A stretch of DNA of 13,966 bases from positions 1-13,966 of the forward strand of contig NZ_JAHQUY010000072.1 in the NCBI RefSeq assembly GCF_019052365.1, in the 5' to 3' direction. Below the pieces are notes generated by a model. That model worked only from the letters and a program-made list of their open reading frames with translations. It was not told where the DNA came from and ran no database searches. The translations under genes were made by a program, and so were the position numbers. Source of the stretch: Leyella stercorea (lineage in GTDB: Bacteria; Bacteroidota; Bacteroidia; Bacteroidales; Bacteroidaceae). This document shows, one piece after another, positions 7,350 to 13,966 of this stretch (positions within the stretch are counted from its first letter, which is position 1; every line of letters starts with the position of its first letter).

Positions 7350-9365
7350 TTATCTGTGCATACCATGACGCTCTTCTTTTTGAGCGGAGACAACTTCCTT
7401 AACCTCTTGCTTGGCTTCCTGCTTGTTTTCCTCCTGCTGTGAGGTTTTCTGTCTTGGAGATTCCAACTGGTCACAAATGGCAACTCGTTCTCCTGCTCTG
7501 ATAAGCTTGGGAAGGTAAGTATCGAGGGCATGATATGGGAAACCGGCCATCTTTAACGGCTTTCCTTCCTCATCCATACGCTTGCTGTGCTTTGTGAGCG
7601 TGATACCTAAGATATTTGAGGCCTTTACCGCGTCTTCCTTGTAGGTTTCATAGAAATCACCACAACGGAAAAGCAATAATGCATCAGGGTGCTTTTGCTT
7701 CAAATCATTGTATTGCTTGATGATCGGGGGTACATTCGACATCTGCTGTTGCTGCCGTTTCTCCTCCTCGTGGTATTCACGGTGTTCATTCTCCTCATGG
7801 AGCTGAGTACCCTCCACGTCAGGAGAGGTAGAACGCTTCATCTCCTCCAGCTTTCCTGCAAGGACATCAGAATACAGAATGGCTGCGAGGTGTGTCTTGT
7901 AGTCCTGCTTGTCATCTGCAAGCCACATTCTTTGCCATTGCGACTGGTTTATCTGCACGGACTTCTGCTTCTCATCACCGATGGTGGCAACAAGCAGAAT
8001 TTTGTTGTCCTTTGTCTTAAAGGCATTGACCTTGCTGATAAGGTCTAACGCATCTTGTGAGGCATTGCTTCTAAAGATGTTGGCTTCCTTTTCGGGATTA
8101 GCTGCCACTACTGAGTAGTATTTCTGAGCGAACTGGGTTTTGAATTCATTCACATGAGTCTCATCATGGTCATTCTTCATCATGTCAAAATACAGGCTGA
8201 CATCCTCACGACAGGGATGAACAGCAAAAGTACGGGCGTTCTCAGGCTTTGCAGCAAGTGTCCACTTGCCTTCATCGTCCTTCAGCATTGAGATCTGTGT
8301 AAAGGTTGATGGAACCTTGTCGATAGGAAACTGTGAAGCCCATGCCTGTTGGCGTTTTTCAGAAGGCTTCTCGATGAGTTTGATTTTTTCTCCATTCTCG
8401 GCCTTCTTTATCATCCCAACTGTGCGGTTCACGTCATGGAGAACCTTTTGCGTCATCGTCGGATCCGCTTTCAGTTCGGAAATGATATTCGGTAACTGTT
8501 CAACGGTCTGCGAACGCATCTTCGCTGTCATGCCCAATTCAAGCATTCTGTGTGCAGACGCAAACTCTTCTACAAGCATTTCCATATGTTGCTGTACTTC
8601 TGACGGTGTCTTTACGCCATCAACGGAAAGTCCTTCTCGTCCCAAACGTTGTGGAACTCCAGTCGCATGAACTATCTGCCGGGTTACCTCTTGCACATAG
8701 TCTGCATATGAAGGAAAATCCTTCTGAGCAGGGATGTGTAATGTGTCTTTTTTGCTATCATAATGTGCAATACCAGTGGCATCCTTGCGGATAGGGACGA
8801 GATTGTCCTTCATACTCTGGATGAATTTGTTGACATCCATTCGAAGGAGCTTTTCATCTGTCGGTCTGTTTGGTCCAAACTGCTCCACCTGCTTGGCATA
8901 TTCTTCCTTATGAACATGGGACATGGTGGTTTGGTCGATGTTAAAGACCGTATACACATCCTCACGAGGATTAACCTTGTATTTTGCTTTTTCTGCATCT
9001 GCGAGAGAATTGTATTCTGCACGGCTGATTTTATCCTCCGCATTGTCTTTGTTGACGTACTGGTTGAGGTTCTGCCAAACGAAAGGGACTCCTTTCTGTC
9101 CTTTCTTAACGGCCTCACTGCGGTCATGGGTTTCATTGAACATCGTGTAGCTGTTGGTCTTGAACTCGCCATTGTCACTGTGCATGGCCATGATAAGCGC
9201 ATTGACTGGAGTAATCCGTAATGTCTTGTCATAGAACTGAGGCATCGCCTTTTGCCATGCATTAAGCAAGGTGCCTCCATTCTTGTTAGCTCTTTCAAGG
9301 GCTGCAACTAAGACTTCCGCTTGTCGCTCTGCACCTGTTTTTTTGTTGATGTTTTCTTCTGCCAT
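7350..9365 (-). CDS. ArdC-like pseudopeptidase fused to a MutS domain I
   Basis: The 671-residue protein starts with an ArdC-like region (about 10-320) that matches the other ArdC of this operon in its [10 protein letters not shown] segment and zincin fold. However, the HExxH site reads R-Q-I-V-H (229-233): the first His and the catalytic Glu are replaced, so the peptidase should be inactive. A middle region (about 330-510) is unrecognised. After a charged Glu/Gln linker, residues about 545-638 form a clear MutS N-terminal mismatch-recognition domain, including GDFYE with the Phe-Tyr-Glu triad at 571-573 and the AGFPYH and [10 protein letters not shown] segments. No MutS ATPase follows. The tail ends GMHR. 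It may bind mismatched, bulged or single-stranded DNA after transfer. Confidence 0.8.
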   Translation of the reverse strand: MAEENINKKTGAERQAEVLVAALERANKNGGTLLNAWQKAMPQFYDKTLRITPVNALIMAMHSDNGEFKTNSYTMFNETHDRSEAVKKGQKGVPFVWQNLNQYVNKDNAEDKISRAEYNSLADAEKAKYKVNPREDVYTVFNIDQTTMSHVHKEEYAKQVEQFGPNRPTDEKLLRMDVNKFIQSMKDNLVPIRKDATGIAHYDSKKDTLHIPAQKDFPSYADYVQEVTRQIVHATGVPQRLGREGLSVDGVKTPSEVQQHMEMLVEEFASAHRMLELGMTAKMRSQTVEQLPNIISELKADPTMTQKVLHDVNRTVGMIKKAENGEKIKLIEKPSEKRQQAWASQFPIDKVPSTFTQISMLKDDEGKWTLAAKPENARTFAVHPCREDVSLYFDMMKNDHDETHVNEFKTQFAQKYYSVVAANPEKEANIFRSNASQDALDLISKVNAFKTKDNKILLVATIGDEKQKSVQINQSQWQRMWLADDKQDYKTHLAAILYSDVLAGKLEEMKRSTSPDVEGTQLHEENEHREYHEEEKRQQQQMSNVPPIIKQYNDLKQKHPDALLLFRCGDFYETYKEDAVKASNILGITLTKHSKRMDEEGKPLKMAGFPYHALDTYLPKLIRAGERVAICDQLESPRQKTSQQEENKQEAKQEVKEVVSAQKEERHGMHR

Positions 9366-9395
9366 ATTATCGTATCATTTAATGGTGTTATGCTG

Positions 9396-9845
9396 TTATT
9401 TTTCATTCATTTCAAGGATACCTTGGAGATGTGGATATTCACAGCCACTGTACTGAATCCAATCAATATTGTTGTCTTGAAAATATTGTCTCAGGAATTT
9501 GGTGTTTGCTTCAAAATTATCTGATGCAAAGACCAGTATACGTCTATTCTTATAGCGGTATTTCCCTTTTTTGTCCCGGAAGCGTTCTCTTAGAAAGACA
9601 CTTTTCCATACCCCTTTGTCTTTGTTTATTGATGGGGCTATGATAAGCATATCATGCCCCCAGACATCTTCGCTATAGATATACGTTTTCTCTTTGACTG
9701 TCAAATGTTCTTTGGTAAGCTTTACTGCCGTTTCCCGACTCGGTGCTCTTACAATGTATTCTTTGACTCTCCAATCTGATGTTTCGTTAGTCAACCAATA
9801 TTCAAGGTTTTCTACGATTACAATATGCAGTTTTTCTTTCTTCAT
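9396..9845 (-). CDS. Hypothetical protein, 149 residues
   Basis: This is a soluble protein with alternating strands and helices and no signal peptide, membrane helix or recognised motif. It is rich in Lys, Trp and Tyr. It sits between the 551-residue protein (15 bases upstream) and the ArdC-MutS fusion (30 bases downstream) and so belongs to the operon. The family is not recognised. Confidence 0.7.
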   Translation of the reverse strand: MKKEKLHIVIVENLEYWLTNETSDWRVKEYIVRAPSRETAVKLTKEHLTVKEKTYIYSEDVWGHDMLIIAPSINKDKGVWKSVFLRERFRDKKGKYRYKNRRILVFASDNFEANTKFLRQYFQDNNIDWIQYSGCEYPHLQGILEMNEK

Positions 9846-9860
9846 GACTATTTCTTGTTA

Positions 9861-11516
9861 TTAGCGTATTCCTCTCACTTGTTCGCGCTCTTGTTTTTTC
9901 TCATAGCTTTCTGAGGCATTGCGCAAATCCTGTCTGTTGGATATTGTTGCCTGGTCAGCTTTGGCAAGTATGCGGTTGGCAATCGTGTTCACAGTCAAGG
10001 ATCCCTCATTGTATGCTTCTATAACGGATTGCGGCAAAGTGACAAGACGTGGAACATTATCCATGTCAACAAGTAACACGTTACCTTCTATCTGTGGGTT
10101 CTTCAGTCGTTTGTCAAGCTCCTCATCAGCATACCGTTTATAGCGAGAAACAGGTTGCTCGCCATTCTCTTTCCGATACTCGGCAAGAGCCTCTTGACCA
10201 ACAGTATTGAACAGACTGGCACCACCATACAACATAAGCGGTATCTTCATCAAAGGATTACTGATGAATGTTCCAGTGAGAAGGGCCGCCAAAGGCATCA
10301 TTGTTTCCTTGTTCAGCCCTATAGACCTTGTCTTTCCCGTAAACACGCCGACTAACATGTCTGGCAGCATGGACAGTGTGATTCCCAGATGTTGCATGGT
10401 GTCCCCCATGCCACCCATTCCCATGAAACCAATCAAGTTGTCCCATCCTGCGTATTCTCCAGTAGAAGCACCTGGCATTGTTGCTTGCGCGGCCTCCGCT
10501 TCATTGGCGTTTGTCGTGTACGCCGTAGAATCATCAGCTTCCGCTATATTGGAATAATGCACTGCATCTTTACCATTTTTGCGGTCTGCGAGTTCTTTCT
10601 GTATTACTTTGGCGAATGTCTCGTATTCCATAGCACGAAAAGTGGCATCAGAAACGGACATCATGGTGGATTTGCCGTTTGCTTTCACCGTTCGTTCCCC
10701 AGCATTGACGGCTTGATTGACCTTATTCCTATATCTCTGACCATTCTTGTTTGCCCAGTCCAAAGCAATGCTCAACTGTTTGTCTGTGGCATAAGCACAA
10801 CTTTTGAATCCCATCTGATCAAGCATCCATTTAGGGACACTGGCTTTCTTCTTGCTTGCAGCTGCTACCTCCTTCTTTGCCTGTTGTTTCTGTTGTTCTA
10901 CATACTTTTTTTGTTGGCCTTGGGACGTGCGTTCAACCACTTCCGTACCACCATCTATAGCCAACTGTCCGAAGAAACCGCCAGCGCCCCATGTGGTAGC
11001 AGCGTTGATAAGCCATGAGCCGATGTTTCCTGCCACTTCTTCAAGAAGAGAAGGGTTGTACTTTTCTTCAGCTTTCTTGTTGATATGGTCTTGCAATGAG
11101 GTCGTTCTGACCCTTTCAGGAATATAGAAGATACTTCCTTCTGCCGCTTTACGGAGTATGTAGTCTGCACTTGACTTTGGCATTTGCTGCTTGACAAGGT
11201 AGTCTATCATCTTTTTCTCCATCACAGCATCTACGGTTATGTGCTGTCTTTTCAGTTCAGCCTTGACCATGTTGATATAGTCATCTACCGTCTTACTATT
11301 CCACTCGCCAATGTATTTTAGGTTGTCATAATAGGTCGCTGTGGCAGTCATGCCACCATCTGGCCCTGCCGCCCCTGCCAAAACAGCTCCCAATGAAGAA
11401 CTATATCTTCCATATTCCTCCATTTGTTTACGGCTTAGGTCATCACGAACTTTCTTCATGATGGGGATGACTTTGGATGTGAAGATGTCTTGCTTGTCGC
11501 TATTTGCTGTTGCCAT
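9861..11516 (-). CDS. Large unrecognised operon protein, 551 residues
   Basis: The start is placed at the ATG at 11516 because it follows the upstream frame's stop by two bases. A longer in-frame extension to 11621 is a Pro/Cys-rich overlap with the preceding gene. The protein has an N-terminal helical region, a moderately hydrophobic Gly/Ala/Trp-rich segment near 161-188, a charged Gln/Lys helix near 195-225, and a Gly/Met-rich hydrophobic region at about 360-440 that could insert in a membrane. The C terminus is charged and ends VRGIR. No catalytic motif is evident. Its place between the M23-like gene and the DNA-protection genes suggests a structural or transferred component of the conjugation system; this is inference. 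Confidence 0.75.
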   Translation of the reverse strand: MATANSDKQDIFTSKVIPIMKKVRDDLSRKQMEEYGRYSSSLGAVLAGAAGPDGGMTATATYYDNLKYIGEWNSKTVDDYINMVKAELKRQHITVDAVMEKKMIDYLVKQQMPKSSADYILRKAAEGSIFYIPERVRTTSLQDHINKKAEEKYNPSLLEEVAGNIGSWLINAATTWGAGGFFGQLAIDGGTEVVERTSQGQQKKYVEQQKQQAKKEVAAASKKKASVPKWMLDQMGFKSCAYATDKQLSIALDWANKNGQRYRNKVNQAVNAGERTVKANGKSTMMSVSDATFRAMEYETFAKVIQKELADRKNGKDAVHYSNIAEADDSTAYTTNANEAEAAQATMPGASTGEYAGWDNLIGFMGMGGMGDTMQHLGITLSMLPDMLVGVFTGKTRSIGLNKETMMPLAALLTGTFISNPLMKIPLMLYGGASLFNTVGQEALAEYRKENGEQPVSRYKRYADEELDKRLKNPQIEGNVLLVDMDNVPRLVTLPQSVIEAYNEGSLTVNTIANRILAKADQATISNRQDLRNASESYEKKQEREQVRGIR

Positions 11517-11518
11517 GA

Positions 11519-11851
11519 TTATATGAATGACTGTCTTAACTGGTTGATTACCTGTTCTCTTGTTTGGGCAAGGGCTGCATGGAGGACTTCCATCTGACGA
11601 GGGAAAAACTCTTCCAACCACTCGTCCTTTGCCACATTGTCCTGTATGAACTTAATGGCTAACTGGCGATTGATTTCTATGGCTCGTTCACCTTTCTTCT
11701 TGCCATTGAACCAAGCCTTTGTCCACCACACGATGCCGTCCTTGTCGGGATAGACGCTGACGGTACGTTGTATGTCGAAGCTCTGAATGTCTATGTCGAA
11801 ATTCTCGAATGGGTCTATTATCCCTTGGCTTGCTATGGCGTTGTCAGTAGC
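11519..11851 (-). CDS. Frame-shifted C-terminal extension of the M23-like protein
   Basis: This reading frame encodes about 110 residues (ATDNAIASQGIIDPFENFD... to ...NQLRQSFI) with no ATG near its start; the only standard start is a GTG at 11731 inside a well-ordered protein segment. It runs directly from a run of ten A on the coding strand, where the upstream M23-like gene stops 19 bases later in another frame. A one-base backward slip on the A-run would join the two into a 391-residue protein. The frame ends two bases before the ATG of the next gene. It is best read as the second half of the M23-like gene, broken either by slippage design, mutation or a sequencing error. Confidence 0.55.
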   Translation of the reverse strand, partial: ATDNAIASQGIIDPFENFDIDIQSFDIQRTVSVYPDKDGIVWWTKAWFNGKKKGERAIEINRQLAIKFIQDNVAKDEWLEEFFPRQMEVLHAALAQTREQVINQLRQSFI

Positions 11852-12693
11852 TTTTTTTTTTCGTACTCCGTCATTGTAGAGAGGAACACTCCATGCATCA
11901 GAGCGAGGTAGTTGAGAAAATCATGTGTCAAGATGGTCTGAATGCGTCCTATGATGCCCAAGCTACGCTCTCCCAAGCCCAAGGGGTTGAGCATACTCGG
12001 TGTGTGTTCATAATAAGCGCCACTATTTGCACCCTCTGCCAAGACATCACGTAGGACTTGCTCCGTTCCGTTGGGTACCTTGTATCTGCTTGTCAGCAAG
12101 TCAATCATGTACTTGCCGAAGAACCTCTGATACATTTGGTCAATCTCTGGTTGCTGGCTATCGTATGGAGTTTCCACTTTGAAGTCCAATGTGGCAATTT
12201 CAGGATTGTTCCCTTGAATGGTCTTCTGCTCATAAACTATAAGATTGTCCCTCACCATCGTAAGAAACTCTATCGGGTCTATTTCATCACCATTGAAACG
12301 AACTTCAATGTGAAGGGTGTCATCACACACAGCAATGTTGTCACCAGCATTTACGCTTTTGCCAAAATTGCAAATGGATTCCTTGATATGTGAATAGACC
12401 ACATCATAGACAGCGGAGCTTCCTGCTGCATAATTGCGATAGTTAACTGTTATGTTGAATCCTTTTTCACGGTCACTGGCTATTCCAGATACTACACCTG
12501 TGGCAAGAGCTTTGAGCCATGTGTGGGGATAGACCTTGAAGTCTACTCCATGATGAAAGAACTCCTTGCCAGTCACAGGGTGTGTCTGTTTACCATAGCC
12601 GAGCGTTATCTCCAAAGGTGTCGTTTCTGACAACTCAAATGGCATGGCGTAACCGCTTGGAGAAACAAGATTCATAGACTGTTTGTATTCCAT
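11833..12693 (-). CDS. Degenerate M23 (LytM-like) peptidase domain protein
   Basis: The 286-residue product carries an M23 fold near residues 30-145: GYGKQTHP, then HHGVD with H47 and D51 as zinc ligands, YSHI (H102), and LHIEVRFNG with H128 as third ligand, then IDPIEFL. The residue two before H128, normally the catalytic His of the HxH motif, is Thr126. Zinc binding may therefore survive but catalysis is doubtful. The rest (about 150-286) is unrecognised. There is no signal peptide. The frame ends in KKKLLTTP just after a run of ten A, and the following frame continues as coding sequence, so the complete protein is probably 391 residues. Together with the bifunctional hydrolase it gives the operon two M23-type proteins, one of which looks structural. 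Confidence 0.75.
   Translation of the reverse strand: MEYKQSMNLVSPSGYAMPFELSETTPLEITLGYGKQTHPVTGKEFFHHGVDFKVYPHTWLKALATGVVSGIASDREKGFNITVNYRNYAAGSSAVYDVVYSHIKESICNFGKSVNAGDNIAVCDDTLHIEVRFNGDEIDPIEFLTMVRDNLIVYEQKTIQGNNPEIATLDFKVETPYDSQQPEIDQMYQRFFGKYMIDLLTSRYKVPNGTEQVLRDVLAEGANSGAYYEHTPSMLNPLGLGERSLGIIGRIQTILTHDFLNYLALMHGVFLSTMTEYEKKKLLTTP
11852..11861 (-). other. A10 slippery run at a frame break
   Basis: On the coding strand ten consecutive A lie between GAG TAC G and GCT. The frame before the run stops shortly after it, while the frame that stays open for over 300 bases after it is -1 relative to the first. Runs of nine or more A are known sites of transcriptional slippage, and also of indel errors. 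Confidence 0.6.
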
Positions 12694-12709
12694 GTCTTTG
12701 CTTATTTGT

Positions 12710-13198
12710 TTAGTTGAGCTTTATGTCCGGCTTGACGATACCTGTGCCAGGTCTTAATATCGGGTCAAACCTATGGTCTGGCCGCCAGATCGGATTGTTG
12801 ATGTCGGGAATGGTTATGTCTATTTTTCCCCAACGGTCTCCACCTGCAAAGTCCCCAGAGGAACTTCCCGAAGAGTTCGTGTTTCCTGCAAGCAAGCCCG
12901 ACTCCTGATAGTCGAAGAACTTAGGAAGTGCAATCGTCATACACAACATGGCTACACAACCTCCTCCCCATGTGAGAATGCGCTTCTTTACATTTCTGTC
13001 ATTGTTGGCAATGGCATAATAGATGACAAACGCTGCCACTATGCCTATGATGCTTGCAAGGACATAACCCAATGCTTGAACATACGGCGTATAGCTATAA
13101 ATGGCATCACCTGCAGTCCCTATGCCATCTGTAATGCTGTCTGCAAATGCATGACTTGCAAACAGGCTTGCTCCAAATACTGTTAATGTCTTTCTCAT
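12710..13198 (-). CDS. Conjugative pilin-like protein, TraE/DUF4134-like
   Basis: The chosen ATG at 13198 begins a classic signal peptide (MRKTLTVFGA..., cleavage likely after Ala19). The mature part has two membrane helices at about 43-63 and 74-93 joined by a short polar loop (NNDRNVKKR). Signal peptide plus two close helices is the pattern of VirB2-type pilins and of the Bacteroidetes TraE/DUF4134 family. The family is normally about 100 residues; here a further ~60-residue tail, Gly/Ser-rich then Pro/Asp-rich (residues 100-162), is added, which is unusual. A longer start at 13258 would overlap the preceding gene and hide the signal peptide. It probably forms the surface filament or inner-membrane ring of the transfer channel. 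Confidence 0.65.
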   Translation of the reverse strand: MRKTLTVFGASLFASHAFADSITDGIGTAGDAIYSYTPYVQALGYVLASIIGIVAAFVIYYAIANNDRNVKKRILTWGGGCVAMLCMTIALPKFFDYQESGLLAGNTNSSGSSSGDFAGGDRWGKIDITIPDINNPIWRPDHRFDPILRPGTGIVKPDIKLN

Positions 13199-13226
13199 AT
13201 TATTCGTATTATTGATGTTACTGATA

Positions 13227-13904
13227 TTACCGATGCCTGTTGCGTTGTTGCTGTTCATCTTGCATCATCTCTTGATTTTCGGCTTGGGCAACTGTCTGTG
13301 TCTGCCGTTGTGAGTTGCTGCCTATCATCATCATGGCCATCAATGCGCCACCGACTTTTCCCAGTAGTCCAGTACGACCAAATACCATATAGGCTGCAGC
13401 TATCAAAGCACCTATTCCCCAACCAGAGATTTTCCCCGAAGCAAGATTGTTGAAGAAATTACCAAACATATTGGTTCCGTTGCCTCCAAACAGGTTGCCG
13501 ATGAAAGAGCTGATGCCTTTCAATGTGTCCCCAAAAGTTCCCAGCAATCCTTTTGTTTCCGCTGCGGTGTCCTTAATTTCTGAAATGACCTTGTTTGTGG
13601 TGTCCTTTACTTGCTCTACCGTATTTTCACCTGTATAGCCGTTTACGACATCGTGCGCAAAGTCTCCAGTTCCGTCTGTTCCACCACGGAGCGTTTTACC
13701 TACAGCTGTGCCAATGGACTCGTCTGGATGCGAAAGTTTCTGCCATCCTGCGAAAGTTGCCACACTTGCAACTGCTGTGGTTTTTGGATTTTTTGCGACA
13801 GCGCCAACAACGGAACTGCCGCCTCTCCATAGCGTGGACGTTACTTTAACTCCACTTCTCCATAGTTTGGGTATAACCCTTGTCGCTAATGATAACCAAC
13901 CCAT
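13227..13904 (-). CDS. Glycine-rich membrane protein of the transfer operon
   Basis: This 225-residue protein has a basic amphipathic N terminus with two LWR-Ser/Gly-Gly motifs near residues 14-29, an acidic helical middle (about 95-118), Gly/Phe/Asn-rich repeats at about 130-155, and two hydrophobic stretches at about 160-176 and 179-196. The tail is Gln-rich and ends NRHR. I see no signal peptide and no enzyme motif. It immediately precedes the pilin-like gene (28 bases from its stop to the pilin start), so a role in assembling the transfer apparatus is plausible. The family is not recognised. Confidence 0.7.
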   Translation of the reverse strand: MGWLSLATRVIPKLWRSGVKVTSTLWRGGSSVVGAVAKNPKTTAVASVATFAGWQKLSHPDESIGTAVGKTLRGGTDGTGDFAHDVVNGYTGENTVEQVKDTTNKVISEIKDTAAETKGLLGTFGDTLKGISSFIGNLFGGNGTNMFGNFFNNLASGKISGWGIGALIAAAYMVFGRTGLLGKVGGALMAMMMIGSNSQRQTQTVAQAENQEMMQDEQQQRNRHR

Positions 13905-13966
13905 ATCTTTCTATTTTTTAGGTTTTACACTCTTTGCATTTACTCTCCACACACTCAGACAGTCTT
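13905..13966 (-). other. Probable 3' end of a preceding gene
   Basis: Two minus-strand frames are open to the window edge. One ends at a TAA at 13918-13920 with the tail SECVESKCKECKT, and one at a TAG at 13911-13913. The first looks more protein-like (closely spaced Cys and Lys). Either would place the next operon gene just beyond the window, with no room for a promoter before 13904, so the operon likely continues to the right. No promoter motif is evident in these 62 bases. Confidence 0.35.

Noticed and set aside
7440..7740. A MutS mismatch-repair gene
   Set aside because: Only domain I is present, fused in frame to an ArdC-like protein; no clamp or ATPase domains exist in the window.
8763..9221. 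Plus-strand open frame of 152 codons
   Set aside because: It is the antisense shadow of the ArdC-MutS gene and lacks any recognisable motif.
10389..11018. Plus-strand open frame of 209 codons
   Set aside because: It is antisense to the 551-residue gene; its Cys/Phe/Leu-rich composition is typical of a shadow frame.
11517..11621. N-terminal extension of the 551-residue protein by 35 codons
   Set aside because: The extension is Pro/Cys-rich, overlaps the better-supported upstream frame, and a well-placed ATG at 11516 follows that frame's stop by two bases.
13199..13258. Longer start for the pilin-like protein
   Set aside because: It would overlap the preceding gene and add an Asn-rich stretch ahead of a clear signal peptide starting at 13198.
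1..13966. tRNA, rRNA, CRISPR array, integrase or relaxase
   Set aside because: I looked for these on both strands and saw no direct repeat array, cloverleaf, recombinase or relaxase motif.

Overview
The window looks like part of a conjugative or otherwise mobile element from a Bacteroidales bacterium, possibly Prevotella-like. The evidence is a conjugation-type gene set, genes without Shine-Dalgarno motifs, very tight gene packing, and a two-helix pilin candidate of the kind seen in Bacteroidetes transfer systems. The species and exact element type cannot be fixed from this sequence alone. No tRNA, rRNA, CRISPR array, integrase or relaxase is visible.

Right and centre (about 13904 down to 1620, all minus strand): one long, tightly spaced operon. 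In transcription order it encodes a glycine-rich membrane protein; a small secreted two-helix pilin-like protein; a degenerate M23 peptidase-like protein whose frame breaks at a run of ten A; an unrecognised 551-residue protein; an unrecognised 149-residue protein; an ArdC-like pseudopeptidase fused to a MutS mismatch-recognition domain; a glucosaminidase/M23 peptidoglycan hydrolase; a tandem OB-fold ssDNA-binding protein; an ArdC-type antirestriction protein with an intact zinc motif; a phosphoribosyltransferase; and an OmpA-type outer-membrane protein. A good intrinsic terminator (1557-1592) closes the operon. The gene before it reaches in from beyond the right edge.

Left (1 to about 1520): an AT-rich block, clearly lower in GC than the operon. 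It holds three unrecognised plus-strand genes (the first cut by the window edge), a small minus-strand membrane-protein gene, a perfect hairpin inside one gene, and a pair of inverted repeats resembling insertion-sequence ends. It reads as accessory cargo beside the transfer operon.

The operon combines envelope parts (pilin, peptidoglycan cutters, OmpA) with proteins that could protect or process DNA on arrival in a recipient (ArdC, ArdC-MutS, SSB). The most notable pattern is that five of its proteins (225, 551, 671, 524 and 417 residues) end in a Gln/Glu-rich tail finishing in a basic cluster with terminal Arg. Other details of note are the ArdC-MutS fusion with a dead protease site but an intact Phe-Tyr-Glu mismatch motif, and the A10 frameshift in the M23-like gene.
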